A stretch of DNA of 64,000 nt from Ophthalmolycus amberensis (lineage: Eukaryota; Chordata; Actinopteri; Perciformes; Zoarcidae): NCBI GenBank assembly GCA_024529925.1, contig JAFEUB010000843.1:189001-253000 (forward strand), read 5' to 3'. Positions 13,794 to 26,000 of this stretch are shown here, piece after piece. Within the stretch, counting starts at the first letter, position 1. Every line of letters begins with the position of its first letter. The translations under genes and the position numbers were made by a program. The notes below the pieces were generated by a model. It saw only the letters and a list, made by a program, of their open reading frames with translations. It was not told the DNA's origin and did no database searches.

Positions 13794-16700
13794 ATGGCTG
13801 ACCACACGTCTCCAGATTATTTCAGCTGCTCCCTGTGTGTGAACCTGCTGAAGGACCCCGTGGCTATCCCCTGTGGCCACAGCTTCTGTATGGACTGCAT
13901 CAGTGGCTACTGGAACGAGGCCGACTACACAGGGATTTACATTTGCCCCCAGTGTAAGATCACATTCACCCAGAGGCCGGTGCTGCGGCCCAACGCCACC
14001 CTGAGCATGGTGGCTGAGAAGATCAAGAAGAGCGGCCTCAACCTTAACCTCAACACGTCCCAGGGCAACATCTACGCCGGACCGAGCGACGTCCCCTGTG
14101 ACTTCTGCTCCGGGAAGAAATTAAAGGCCGTGAAGTCCTGTCTTAACTGTCTGGCGTCCTACTGCGAGAAGCACCTGAAGCCACACTACGAGTCCGCCAC
14201 GTTCAAGCGGCACAAGCTGGTGGATGAGCTGGGAAACCTGGACAGGAAGATCTGCCCGCAGCACCATAAGCCCCTGGAGCTCTTCTGTCGAACGGACCAG
14301 ATGTGTATCTGTGCTATCTGCACAGTCAGTGAACACAGGGGCCATGACATTGTCTCTGCTGAGGCAGAGAGGGGAGAGAAACAGGTAACATCCTTTTTAT
14401 AACTAGTGTTGTTAGAAGAAAAACAGACATCGATCAGCTTTTCAGAGAGTGAAAGTGTGATTTCATGTCAGAAATTTTCATCTATGTTCAGTACATGAGA
14501 GAAACAACAAGCTGAAACGTCGCCTAATTCAACTGGTATATGTTTCACAGTCAGATAAACAATGAGGCATGTGCTTGATACACTTGATTTATACAGTCAC
14601 TGGAGGGTTTTGAGTTAAAGCAAACAGTGTTTTTCCCAACCCCTGCCCCTGAGCTACAACTGGCAGTTGTACTTTGACCCAGTTCACCGACGTTATCAGC
14701 TAAAACTGGCAGGCATTCGCCGCCAAAACAAATCCAGCTCTCTGATTAGCTGCGGGGAGGCCGGAGGAGTGTCTAACATCAGTTATCGCCTCTGAAAGCT
14801 GCTTTTCAGAGAATACGGTGTTCCAGCTGTGGGAGCGATACACACAGAAACTCTCTCTTGACTTCCCTCTGCGGCACTGGTTCCCACCTGTGGGAGTGGG
14901 GGTCTGTAATGATACTGGAATGTCAGGGAGTCAAGGCCTGCAAACGCCTCGCAATCAACCAATCGCGACGGTGTAACCACGAAATGACTCACCAATCACA
15001 TTGCCTGTAAAGGGATGAAGAGTAGATAAGTCAACAGATACTGCAGCATTCAGGGAAACTGGATTCTCCTTATGAGTAATTTAGGTGTGTTTTTATGGCA
15101 GCCATTACATGACATCACATTACAGTCATTTAGCAGACGCTGTTATCCAAAGTGACTTACAATAAGTGTGTTCAACATAGGTATTCAAGAGAACTACTAG
15201 TCACCAGAAGTCATAAGTGCATCTCCTTTTTTAAACAAGCATCTAAGAGCAGAAACCAGAGCAAAAGTACAGAAACAAACTAATACGAATTCAATAAGTG
15301 CAACAAACTAATATGAGCCGTGCAGGCTAAATGATGATGGGGTAATACTTCATCCCACTGTTTTCTTCACAGCATTAGGAGTCTGGTTTCTCTCATCCAA
15401 AGATTAACAACCTGAGTCTCACACATCTCACTCTGTCTCCCGTGCCCCCCCCCCCCCCCCCCTCTCATGTTCACCACCCCCTAGATTCCCCACATTCCTC
15501 AAGCTTATCTTGAAGAATGGTTTGGTGGGCTCGAGTAAGAGCTGAATTAGAAACCCCTCTATTCTGTGTGTCAGTGCTGCGTGCACCTTGAAACATCTCT
15601 TTAACAGTCAGGCAGCGGTAGATTGACATTCCTAACGTGATCAGAATTCCAGCACAGCCTCTCCCTCCGAGATAAAAGCCGGCCGTATTAAGAAGCTTCT
15701 TTGAGCGGGGTTTATTAGACCTGCTGAAGGGCCTCCCAAGATATTCTTTGATGAGAAAGAATGTTTTTCTACTGAACCAACAAATATGGGGCTTTACATC
15801 TCACACAATAAAACAGCATGACGTTCAACTACGTCTTAAAAATCTGAGTTAATGCGACTTTTATGATCAACTTTGCTGCATAATACATTTTTAAAAAGCC
15901 AGTCAGCATGGGAGCGCACTCTAAACAAAACAGTGAAATAGATGGGTGTGCAATGTGCCTTTTGTTCCGCAGAAACTCTTGGGAATCTCCCAAGCTGAGA
16001 TTAAACAGAAATGCCAGGAGAGGGTAAAGGAGCTGGACGAGCTGAAGATTTCTGTGGATTCATTGAAGGTAAGAATGTATTTCCATGCAAAAGACAGACA
16101 GTGGCTGTAAGATGTTCTGGACACCGGTGTCTTCTGTATACCACTGACACCTGGGGGTGCTCTGTCCAGAACTCGGCCCAGAGAGCCATGGTGGAGAGCC
16201 AGAAGATGTTCGAGGACATGATCCGCTCCATTGAGAGGATGAGGTCAGAGGTGACCAAGCTGATCGGTATCAACGAGAAGGCTGCTTTCAACCAGGCCGA
16301 GGCTTTGATCGAGCGGCTGGAACAAGAGATCGATGAACTGAAGAAAAAGGAGACCGGCCTCAAGCAGCTGTACAGCACTGACGACCACATCCACTTTTTG
16401 CAGGTAAGTAACAGCTTTGGAGCAACTGTTGGGAGAAGAAATACATCTAGAGGTCTGATTTGGTGCTAAAAGCTTAAGTAATTAGTGTACGGGTGTGGTT
16501 TTTAATAAGATATACAGCCTTCTTACGCTGGCTGTTCATGATTACGATGACAGTATTCCTTTGTATCACTTTGGGTGTAAGCATTTCAAACAAGCAATTG
16601 AAGAGGCGTTAATAGCACCGCTTATTGCACAGAAATGTCCCCTTTTACTATGAATCAGTCTCTGAAGTAATGTGTTTTAAACACTTTAAAACCATGTTCC

Positions 16701-17998
16701 AAGTGTGAAAAATATAGTTTGTCAACTCCTGACAGTTCCTCACACGGATCACATTGATGGTAGTCCTCGTCACAACAATTCTTTTTTCTTTTCCCATCAG
16801 AACTTCAACTACCTCTGCACCCCCACCGATGACGGCTTCATACCCAGAGTGACGGTGAACCCTGACTTCTCCTTCGGGTCTGTCAGGAAAGCTGTGGCTG
16901 AGATCAAGGACCGCCTGGAGGAGTTTGGCAAAGAGGAGCTGCTTAAGATCTCCAAGTCAGGTGTGACCTAAGCAGCAGAATACACAAAGCCTCTGCATGA
17001 TAGGGAGAAAACCAACAACACAATGTATCGTGCTAAATACGCATGAGTTCTGTCTTACAGTGAATGAGGTCCCAGTGTACACCACAGAAAGTCGAACATT
17101 GGACAGAAGGAGCAGAGGTGAGTGTTGTCACGTCCTATAGCAGTATAAGCCTGTAGGAGGTTAATTGTTATTGAGGCTGACAATGTAGTCGCCATTTATC
17201 GTAGGAGGCAAACCACAAAGTGAGTCTTTACACATCGACAAAAGAATTAAAGGCATGTGTGTGGGTGTATGCGGTTCACACTGACCTAACGCAGTGCTTC
17301 TTCTTGTGCAGGCAAAGAAATGGTGGACAACGCTCCTTCTTCTCCTCCAGAGCCAAAGAGCAGAGCAGATTTTGTGAAATGTAAGTATCTGGGTGTATTG
17401 AACTGAAGACTATTGAACTCCAACACAATTTGGTTGCCAATTGAACATTATGAAAATGTATTGATTCTGCTCCACAGACTTCTGCCAGCTGAAAATGGAC
17501 CCGATCACGGCCTACAAGGAGCTGTACGTCTCTGACAACAACAGAAAAGTCATCCGCACCAGGGACCTGCAGCCCTACGGAGACAACGCGGAGAGGTTTG
17601 ACAGCTTCGCCCAGGTGCTGTGCCGAGAGGCCCTGTCCGGAGGCCGCTTCTACTGGGAGATCGAGTGGAGTGGGGAGTTCTCCATCGGGGTGGCCTACAG
17701 GAGCATCAGCCGGAAGGGCAAAGGCTCGCTGTGTCTGCTGGGCTACAACGACAAATCCTGGAGTCTGCTCTGCTCCGACACAGGCTACTCCGCCTGGCAC
17801 AACCGGGTGGACAAGGCCGTCAGCGGCCCCCACTCCCCGAGGATAGGCGTGTACCTGGACCACTCTGCGGGCGTGCTGGCATTTTACAGCATAGGCAACT
17901 CCATGAGCCTCCTGCACAGGTTTGAGACCACATTTGTTGAGCCCCTCTATCCGGGCTTCGGAGTTGGAACCTCAGTCAAGATCTGCAATGTCAAGTGA
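13794..17998 (+). CDS. TRIM16/TRIM25-like RING-type E3 ubiquitin ligase with PRY-SPRY domain (TRIM-B)
   Basis: Seven coding exons: 13794-14384, 15973-16068, 16170-16403, 16801-16960, 17061-17117, 17312-17380 and 17478-17998. The total is 1728 bases, 575 residues and a stop, all in frame with GT-AG introns. The start ATG 13794 gives MADHTSPDYF; the open frame runs a few codons further upstream, but only from a TTG. Domains: RING with C12, C15, C27, H29, C32, C35, C51 and C54; B-box 1 (about 102-145); B-box 2 (about 154-185); coiled coil (about 198-307); PRY-SPRY (about 403-575) containing WEIEW, GYNDKSWSLLC and RIGVYLDHSAGVLAFY. Exons 2 to 6 have exactly the same lengths (96, 234, 160, 57, 69) as in TRIM-A on the other strand, so the two are paralogues made by a local inverted duplication. 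The main difference is in the RING-to-B-box linker, where TRIM-B has a charged segment (VAEKIKKSGLNLNLN) and TRIM-A a proline-rich one. It is expected to be an active ubiquitin ligase; the orthologue name is uncertain. Confidence 0.93.
15112..15330 (+). repeat. Dispersed teleost repeat with the CATTTAGCAGACGCT motif, in TRIM-B intron 1
   Basis: Contains ACATTACAGTCATTTAGCAG followed by ACGCTGTTATCCAAAGTGAC, a string I recognise as part of a very abundant fish interspersed repeat. Its exact class (SINE-derived or a small DNA element) and borders cannot be fixed from one copy. Confidence 0.6.
15445..15462. repeat. Poly-C run of 18 bases
   Basis: C homopolymer in TRIM-B intron 1, followed by CT-rich sequence. 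Confidence 0.95.
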
Positions 17999-18757
17999 AC
18001 CCCGATATTTAAGCTCTCATTTGAAAATCTGAAAGTATCTTCCATGTGTTTCTCGTAATATGCAGCAGTGCTTTTGAAATATATATTTTTCTAATATTTT
18101 AAAACTGTACCAAACCACATTAATGAAGTTATATCATCCAATGTGTATACACTTTATTTTTAACGCTACACATCACATATATTACAGTTTGCGTTGTGCT
18201 TTCAAATCACATTTTCATGTTTTCTAAGACATTATTGAAATATATAATTACGACTTAATCACACAAGTACAATATAAAGTGTTTTAGCATCTGATCAGAA
18301 CTGCTGGATAATATTATAACATGTCGGTATCACATTTGTACCCATTTACTTCACAAAGGGTGCGGCATATCTCAAGTGATGATGTAATTATAAGTCGTAA
18401 TGGATGTACCCTGAGATAAGGAATTTTATTATGATAGGTCATTCCATTGTGGGCCAATATCATTGCATAAGTCATTTAAAATGTATTGCACCCTTGTGAT
18501 CTGAGTAATACAATAACATTCGTGTTAGTGCATCAGGATTAGTATTATTATGGTTTCAACACATTCAAAGGAATATTTCATGTTCATTTCATTTTGTCAT
18601 GTTCTGATATTATCGGAGTTGCTGAGTCGTTAGTTTTTTTTTTCACTTGAACTAACCCTTATTTAATTTGTACGTGTGTTTACCTATGGACAACCAGAGT
18701 ATAATTGATATCACAAAAAGACTTGTTTTGTAACAAAATGATTCATTGGTAGTTCGA

Positions 18758-18763
18758 AATAAA
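18758..18763 (+). terminator. Polyadenylation signal AATAAA of TRIM-B
   Basis: AATAAA 760 bases after the TRIM-B stop codon, with TG/T-rich sequence downstream. It implies a 3' UTR of about 780 AT-rich bases. No strong earlier AATAAA was seen. Confidence 0.65.
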
Positions 18764-18783
18764 GAGCTAAATGAATGAATTCA

Positions 18784-19776
18784 TGTTGGTGTTGAGATTA
18801 TTTATCTATTCCTACACAAGAATATATAAAGACCAGATGGTGTTCTATCTATATTGCCAAATAAATGGTCTATTGGATTAGAAATGATGTGGATTTAAAT
18901 GAGAAGATAGCTACTTTTCTTGTTTGTGCTTTAACAAAAGGCGAGGTCCAAACAATTTCACAAGTACCCGTATCAACAAAGATGTAATTTGTCCTTTAAG
19001 TATTTAACTGGTATTTGAACCATTCGGTTTTTAATCACATCTGTGAATTAACAAACACCCTGCTCTGAAACAAACTACAGCACTCACGCCTCCTGAACAT
19101 TGACGATACTTACGGCTCCCTCTGTTGCTCGATTACAGGAACTGAACTGTAATAAAAATGTAATAACCACTGTTACTGTTACTGTGGGTATAATCATTAA
19201 ATGTATCGTCAAGCTCCAGCAACTGTGGTGTGTTCTGACTGTATATCGTCAAATGGGCTTTCAGAAAATCTGACATTAACTTCAGATATATTTAACAAGA
19301 CACTGGATTTGTCTGCATAAATCCACAATATGAGAGCAATATACTGTGTTACAATACATACACTGTATAATTGCCCAAACAGCGACTCATTCACACCAAA
19401 TTATATGTAAAACCAGCTCATTGTGTATATTTATCTACGGATGTAAAGCGCTACATTGCTTGTTGTTTAAGACAAGTGCAAAATCCAACGTTATGACAGA
19501 GATGGGGTGTGTAATACCAGTAGCAAAGTCTCTGTTGTCCAACAGTGAGCAAGTAGCACCCACAAGAACAAGCTCCTGAACCAGCCAAACCAAATAAGTT
19601 ATGTTATTTACACCGGAGTGTTTCCTACTGTGGTGCGTCAAAATGTCCTCTGAGAAAAATGACTATTACACTGTGTATACAGTATAATCTATACAAAAAA
19701 CATTTGTCAAATACATGCATGTATTATAAAAAAAAAAAGAGTCACAAAACAAGTTTTTCTTAACAATAGATATCTG
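18784..19776. other. Convergent spacer between TRIM-B and atp5mg
   Basis: AT-rich sequence between two 3' ends. Short open frames around 19209-19641 overlap one another on both strands and have no domain. No repeat family was identified. Confidence 0.55.
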
Positions 19777-19782
19777 TTTATT
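19777..19782 (-). terminator. atp5mg: Polyadenylation signal AATAAA of atp5mg
   Basis: AATAAA on the minus strand, 77 bases beyond the atp5mg stop. This gives a short 3' UTR, as is usual for this small nuclear-encoded mitochondrial gene. Confidence 0.75.
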
Positions 19783-19858
19783 GGTTCCCAGGATTCTTGC
19801 AGGAAGTTGAGCATACAATGCTCAAATGAAAAAGAAAAGAAGCATGACAGTCCAAATT

Positions 19859-21668
19859 TCAGACATCATAGCCAACGACGCCTCCTTTGCCAATACACTC
19901 CCCAACGTAAAACCACATCAACACTTCAGTGGCCACCAGTCCATTCCTTACAGCATCCTGTGTGGAAACAAAATGTATAATTCGATGTTCTACTGCAGAA
20001 ATGTATTCAGTAAAATGTGATATTAGCCACCAATGAAAATCTTGTCAATGTCATTATTTTCTTTGAGAATTGCTTAATCATGTTTTGATTGATGTTTTGA
20101 CTATCAATGACAAGAGAATAATACAATTACTTTGGCCAGGTTCCAAGATTTACAAATATACAAATGTACGTTCTCCTGGTCTGTTAAAACTTTAAGACAT
20201 GTTTCACGTCTACATTTTTTTTACAAAATAATGATTTCGTTGAAACGATAATGGGTCACAGTGTGCTGTTACAGAGACTTGCAAATCGCATGAATTACCA
20301 AATTTCCTCCATCACTGACAGTGATAAATAATGAGCTGATAGTTCTCACTCGGGTACGGGACATGTTCCATTGTGTACACCCACGAGTGTTTAATAGTCT
20401 GTTTAAAAGACTATTTAAAGAAAATAGCACATCTTTTCTCCATTAATATACACTTGACACTTTAATAATATACTTATTTTAACATACTCTTATTTGTTTA
20501 CCATATTTTATATAAACAGTTTCTGATTTTAATAGTTTTAATAGAAAACATTGTCTAACACAGCTTAATAGAGAAAGCTGTTCTCGGTAAGGTCTGAGAG
20601 TGTCGGAAACTTTTAAAAATAAATATATAATTCACAAAGTCATGTTAACGTGCTCGGTTGTATCCAGGTTTGCCAACTTAGGCAAATTAAAACAATTTGC
20701 ATGGCTAAAGTCTGCGAGGAATAAGAGGGTAATGCGTCTAAGTCTTTCACCTTTAAGATGAAGGACACTTCAAACAAACCGCATACTTGTTAACAGTTCG
20801 CAGGGAGTGAAACCTTTCTGGCAATTTCGTCTGTCCACACGTACAACAGTGTGTCCCCTGATAAATTAACAGTACATGCTTCTATTGGGCTTTCTAATGT
20901 CATGATAGTTTTTGATAACATATACATGATATATGTTGCCCAATCGCTGTAGACTGACAGACGTTCTCTTTACAAACACACACAAACAGAAACACAACAA
21001 GGTCTACCTGCAGGTAGACCTTGTTGTATGACATTAACACACGCACCTTCACTGTGGTTTGAGCGAGACGTCCTGATTGGAAACCCTTGATGACGTTGGC
21101 GGCCCCCTCGATGGCCTTGGGGATCTCGGCAGGGGAAGGTGGGACAAGCTCAACACGGGCATAGTACCAGAAGGTCGCTAGCCGAGGTTTTGAGAAGGTG
21201 ACAGCGGCTACGGGAGAAGAAATACTGCAATTACAAGTCTGGTGCAACTTTTCTACGCTGCGGCTACAGTTAGCTTTGAGCTACAAAGCTCATAGCATGT
21301 TGGTTGGTAGCTTTAGCCACTTAGCTAGCGTTGTCTGGCTTATGCTTAATGGGTGTAAACAACACAAATCACACGCACTAACAACTTAGTAAGACAAATG
21401 AAAGCAACAGGAATCTAAATTCAGTGTTTCTGTGTGTAATAGCATTAGCGAGCTAACGTTATATCCCCTTCATTCAATTGATGGCTGAGTCTCAGTGTAA
21501 CTGACAGCATCGGCCTAGCTAACGTTACGTCTTGTCAATAAAGATTATACTGCCTACTATTCAGTACCCATTATTAAATACTTGCTAAGATTAAATAATA
21601 CAATAAATGAACTTACCACCGAGCAGGGTAGGTACTTTAGCGACCAGTTTTTGCACTGCCTGTGCCAT
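19859..21668 (-). CDS. atp5mg: ATP synthase membrane subunit g, mitochondrial
   Basis: Three coding exons on the minus strand: 21668-21617, 21207-21047 and 19957-19859. They total 312 bases and encode 103 residues, the usual length of subunit g (formerly ATP5L). The protein starts [17 protein letters not shown], continues with [20 protein letters not shown] and ends with a hydrophobic segment ([18 protein letters not shown], about residues 77-94) that is the single membrane span, then GYDV. It sits in the Fo stator part of the inner-membrane ATP synthase and helps dimer and cristae formation. No cleavable presequence is expected in the family, and none is seen. All splice sites are GT-AG and phase-consistent. 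Intron 2 contains a perfect 34-bp palindrome 19 bases after its donor dinucleotide. Confidence 0.97.
20994..21027. repeat. Perfect 34-bp palindrome in atp5mg intron 2
   Basis: The left half ACAACAAGGTCTACCTG is followed immediately by its exact reverse complement with no loop. On the atp5mg transcript it begins about 20 bases after the exon 2 donor. It could extrude as a cruciform, or form a hairpin in the pre-mRNA next to the 5' splice site. Confidence 0.95.
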
Positions 21669-21895
21669 GTTGAAGTGTTTGTCGATGCTATCTGGACCCC
21701 CGGTTTCTGCTAGCCGAATGAATGTCACCTCCACACGAAGGACCCGTGACTTTAGCTGACCACACAACTGCCTGTGCAGAAAAAGCCTGCTTCTCTTGAC
21801 TGACAGGGAGGTTCCTGGCTACAGTTTTATCATTATGGAGGTAACGGTCAAGGAGACTGTGTCATTACTGATAGGTCTGATCTGATCAAGTCTGT

Positions 21896-21986
21896 ACATA
21901 TATATGAATGTATATATATATATGTATATATATATAATATATATGTATATATATAAATATCTCTCTCTCTCTCTCTCTCTCTCTTA
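21896..21986. repeat. TA-rich tract followed by (CT)n microsatellite
   Basis: Compound repeat: interrupted (TA)n at 21896-21957 followed by about 12 CT units. It lies roughly 230 bp upstream of the atp5mg start, between atp5mg and pdzd3. Confidence 0.95.
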
Positions 21987-22649
21987 TACAGCAGAAAACT
22001 AGAAATGCCAGAGAAATGTCCTTGATTTTAAAATATATTTATTCATTAAAACTAACATCATAAAGTTGTTTTTTTACTTTGAATAATGATGGAACTATAC
22101 CTAAGTGAATTTCGATACAATTTGATTCTCACTTTGCCGACAGTGTTAAATTATCTATCTGTCAGATCACAAATCAGCAAAGAGCTCAGCACCACCAAAT
22201 GATATCATGGTCAAATGGACTTCTAATAATAGAGAGGTCAGATCATAATATATTAGGTCAGATCAGTTGCATCAAAATCTTGGGTTATGGTTCAATTTTG
22301 CTCACACACTTACTGTGCGCATTCCCACCTTTTTATTTGTCACGCTTTCATTTATTTTCACAAGGATCGATTATGTGTTTGTGTTGTGCATTCGGCTCGA
22401 TTATATTTAAGAGTTCAACATGTCAAGTGGTTGGTGAATATTCAGAAACACAGATAAAATGTTGCACAACATAATGTTGTATTTCCACTTCAATTTGCTG
22501 TTAGCTTTGAATTCTCAATAAACAAACACTCTGCAAGGTTTTTATATTTAATGTTTTATACTTCATACTGTACCTAAAACACACAACCCTTCATTCCAAC
22601 AACAACAATACAATTAACCCTTTTATATAACATAAAGGCAGTACCAGTT
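21987..22649. other. Spacer between pdzd3 3' end and atp5mg promoter
   Basis: AT-rich, with no recognised gene. The open frame at 22199-22474 has no recognisable domain. AATAAA strings on the minus strand near 22650-22655 and 22831-22836 are candidate pdzd3 polyadenylation signals. Confidence 0.5.
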
Positions 22650-22830
22650 TTTATTTTCAGTTATCACCAGTACTTTACATGACTGCTGATCAAAATGATA
22701 ACTTTTTAGATCTACAAATGTGTTTCTAATTTTACAAAGCCACTGGTTTCCATTCATATTTGAAAGAAGTACATAGTAATAAATATAGTATAGATTATGG
22801 TCCTTTAAGACGTGAAGCATTTTACTTTTT

Positions 22831-22836
22831 TTTATT
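22831..22836 (-). terminator. pdzd3: Candidate polyadenylation signal of pdzd3
   Basis: AATAAA on the minus strand, 236 bases after the pdzd3 stop codon. A second copy at 22650-22655 is equally plausible; transcript ends would decide. Confidence 0.4.
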
Positions 22837-23071
22837 TCATCTGATCTGCCAAACAATTGTTGGCTAAATGTTTTACATCACTGGATGTATAATACAGTAC
22901 CAAAATTGTATATCTTACACAAATACACATTACAACATTTCTTCAACTGACGTCATTGCAGTTTCATTTTGCTTATTTTATCTTTCGGATTCCTTTTCTT
23001 CATCAGCTCAGTTTGAATTGTCTTCAGTCGACATATGGGATAGTTGAATATCTTCAGACCGTCTTTGACGC

Positions 23072-26000
23072 TCACAAAGATGATATTTCATATTTGTCTT
23101 CCTCCTGCTGAGATACAAACAAGGATATATGAACACTGATGAATTCATAAACGTGTAAACACATCATGTGGTAGATAACATATTTCTAAAAGTTGTGTAC
23201 CTCACTGTCACTGACATCTCTAGTAGGTGTTTCAGTCTGCTTCAACTTGTTGTAGCTAGTCTTCTCCATGACTTGTAAGGAAAGGAAATGTCCTCCTTTC
23301 TCCACAAGCATAATCACATCCTCCAGATGCTTCCCCTCCACATTTTGTCCATTGACTTCCATCACCACATCACCGTCAAGTAATCCTGCACTCTGCCCAG
23401 GGCCCCCAAAAGCCAACTACAGGGGAAAAAAAGCTCAATCTATCACCACATTTGACCATCAATAATAATACCCTGGCCTGCTCTCTTCTAGTTCTTTTTG
23501 CCTCAGTAACAAGGTAATGTCGCATTTCATCCCTACCTGGCTGACGAAGGTCCCAGGACCCTGCGGGGAACAATCCAGGTTAAAGCCAAACCCCAACCGC
23601 CCTTTTTGGAGAGAACAGTGTCTGGTCTTGCACGAGCCATCCACTTCCTTTTGTGGTGACTGCTCTGCTGCAGAGGCAGATACGCTGCTCTCCTTCTCTC
23701 TCTCATCAGCACCATCCTCACTAAAGAGAAGAGGTGACAGACCCAACTGCAAAATAAAGCAAAGAAATGGTATCTGGATGTCAGTCATGCTCAGCTATGG
23801 TTTCCAATCATTATGAATTAATTTCTTTTGGAAAAGACACGTATCCAGCAAGCGATGCCCACCTGGGTGTAAAACTCCAGCCCCTGAAAAGTGATGGTGG
23901 TGAGGGAGACCTGTTGTCCACTCAGCCTAACTCTGTCCACAATCTCCTCATGCGTCAGTGACTCCACTGACTCCCCATTGACCTCCAGCAGCCGCTCTCC
24001 ATCCTGCATACCTGCCCGCTCTGCTGCACTGCCGATGTTCAACCTCCGCAGCACATGAACTATTAATAAAAAAAACACAGATATTTAAGTGAACGACTTG
24101 AGTTGAGAGTGCCTCTGTTTGACTTTAGCACTCTTTTCGTCCTCTCACATGTGCGTCCCGAAGGCACCTTCTCCTGCCGAAGGAGGAAGCCAAACCCCTC
24201 AGGCCCGGAGACCAGGTGTAGCGTTCTGGCCCTGTAAGGTAGGTCATGTGGAACCGCCATGGTGGGCAGGATGGGCATCCTCTGTTGCGTGTAGTTCTTC
24301 TCACTCTCACCGTCGATCACTAAGATGGTGATGTGATCGCCACATTTCTTCATCTACAGCAGAACGTTATTCATGACTGCTAGACAAGGCTGGTCATGAT
24401 GACATCAATCGTGTAAAGGTAAACACCAAAACAAAGTACAGCAAAACAGTTGTGACTTTACTTTTTTTTAAATGTTGATTGTGAAAACAGGCTGACTTCG
24501 TACCATCCTGCTGAGTGCAGAGTGTGTGAGGTCGGACACCGCTGCTCCGTTCATCCACACCAGGCGATCTCCCTTACACACCCCTGCCTTCTCAGCTGCA
24601 CCTCCCGGCACTAGGCTCACAGAGAAGCAGCCTTTCTCTCCTACAGAGCACAAACAGGAGGAGCCACTGAAAAACACACGCCCTTCTGTTGGACATCGAA
24701 TCTCGAACCCTGACCTTGTTGCTATTACCAGGGGCGGCGTTACCTTTCACGGGCGTGAAGTTGATGCCCAGGCCTGAGGCGCGATCCCTGGTGATGTGGC
24801 AGAGTCTGGGAGGTTTGCGGCCCTCCCCCTTGTGAGCTCTGGCCAGACCTCGGAGGTCTTGACCTCGGGACACAGCCTGCTCATACCGCTCCCCATCCAA
24901 CACTAATAAACATAACTGCTGTCCACTTAGCCTTATTTTCCGAGCCACCTGACTCATTAAAAAGAAGAAACAGCTCCAGTTAGAATCAGTCCTTCTGTCA
25001 CTTTGATAATAAAGGAAGCTCATCTTACCTCAGCGTGAGTGACATCGCCAACATAGCAGTTGTTGACTTCCAGAAGCCTGTCTCCATCTTGAAGGCCGCT
25101 GCGCCCCCCCACCCCTCCTGACACTACATTTCTGATGATGTGACCCTGGCAGTCCCATCTCCACCCGCAGACGGAAGCCATAGGACTCCCCCTCCTCTTG
25201 TTTAAGGACACACAGACGCAGGCTGAGTGTCCACACAGAGTCTGAGCCAGGAAGAGACAGAGACAGAGTGACGTCAGAGCAGAGTTACCTCACGGTCTCG
25301 TACACAGAAGATATTTTAGAAATGCGTCTACCTGCGTCTTCTGTGGTGACCATCACTGGGTTGTCTATTCCCTCTTTAGGATTAAATGTAAATTTACTGT
25401 AAAAGGAGAAGTTAGAGACATTTGACTGAGGTTTTAGTCGCAAACGAATGACTATTAAATGTGATAATTTGGTAGGTATAGGAATAAAGAAAATCACTAT
25501 TTTACTTTTTTTTTAAGTTTAAGCATATAATGCATAAAAATGCCAAATTTCAATGAAAGTAATCGGTCAAATGCATCAATTATAAATAAGTTAGTGGCAC
25601 AGCCTCACCTGTTATCACTGAAACAACAGCGTTTATCTGTGAACAGTAGGCCTTATCTTGGGCTCAAAGTCTTAAAGATTACTATGTTCCAAAAGTCATC
25701 ATGCCAAGCCAAGTCAATAACAATTTTCAGTTGACGACGAGCTGTATATACTTAGATTTTGGGGAGACATGAATGTTTAATTCTGTTTTTCAGGGTAAAT
25801 GTCCAACTCTGCTCTACGCTGTGCCTGGTCATCTTAAAATGATTCTTTAGTAGCAGTATAGTGTCCACGTTAACGTTTAAGTTTGAACTGACACTGAAAT
25901 AATGAGCGCATCTCAAAATATATGAACATTGGAGCAAACAATGAAAGGACAAGCAGACTTACTCTGTCCACCCTGTGATTTCCACCAAACCTTGAAAAAC

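Noticed and set aside
17276..17917. 213-codon minus-strand frame opposite the TRIM-B SPRY exon
   Set aside because: Shadow of the GC-rich SPRY exon on the other strand; it also crosses intron sequence.
25953..25982. Apparent extra pdzd3 exon with acceptor and GTAAGT donor
   Set aside because: Including it breaks the frame and brings TAA at the next exon; joining 26206 directly to 25396 gives a clean reading frame.
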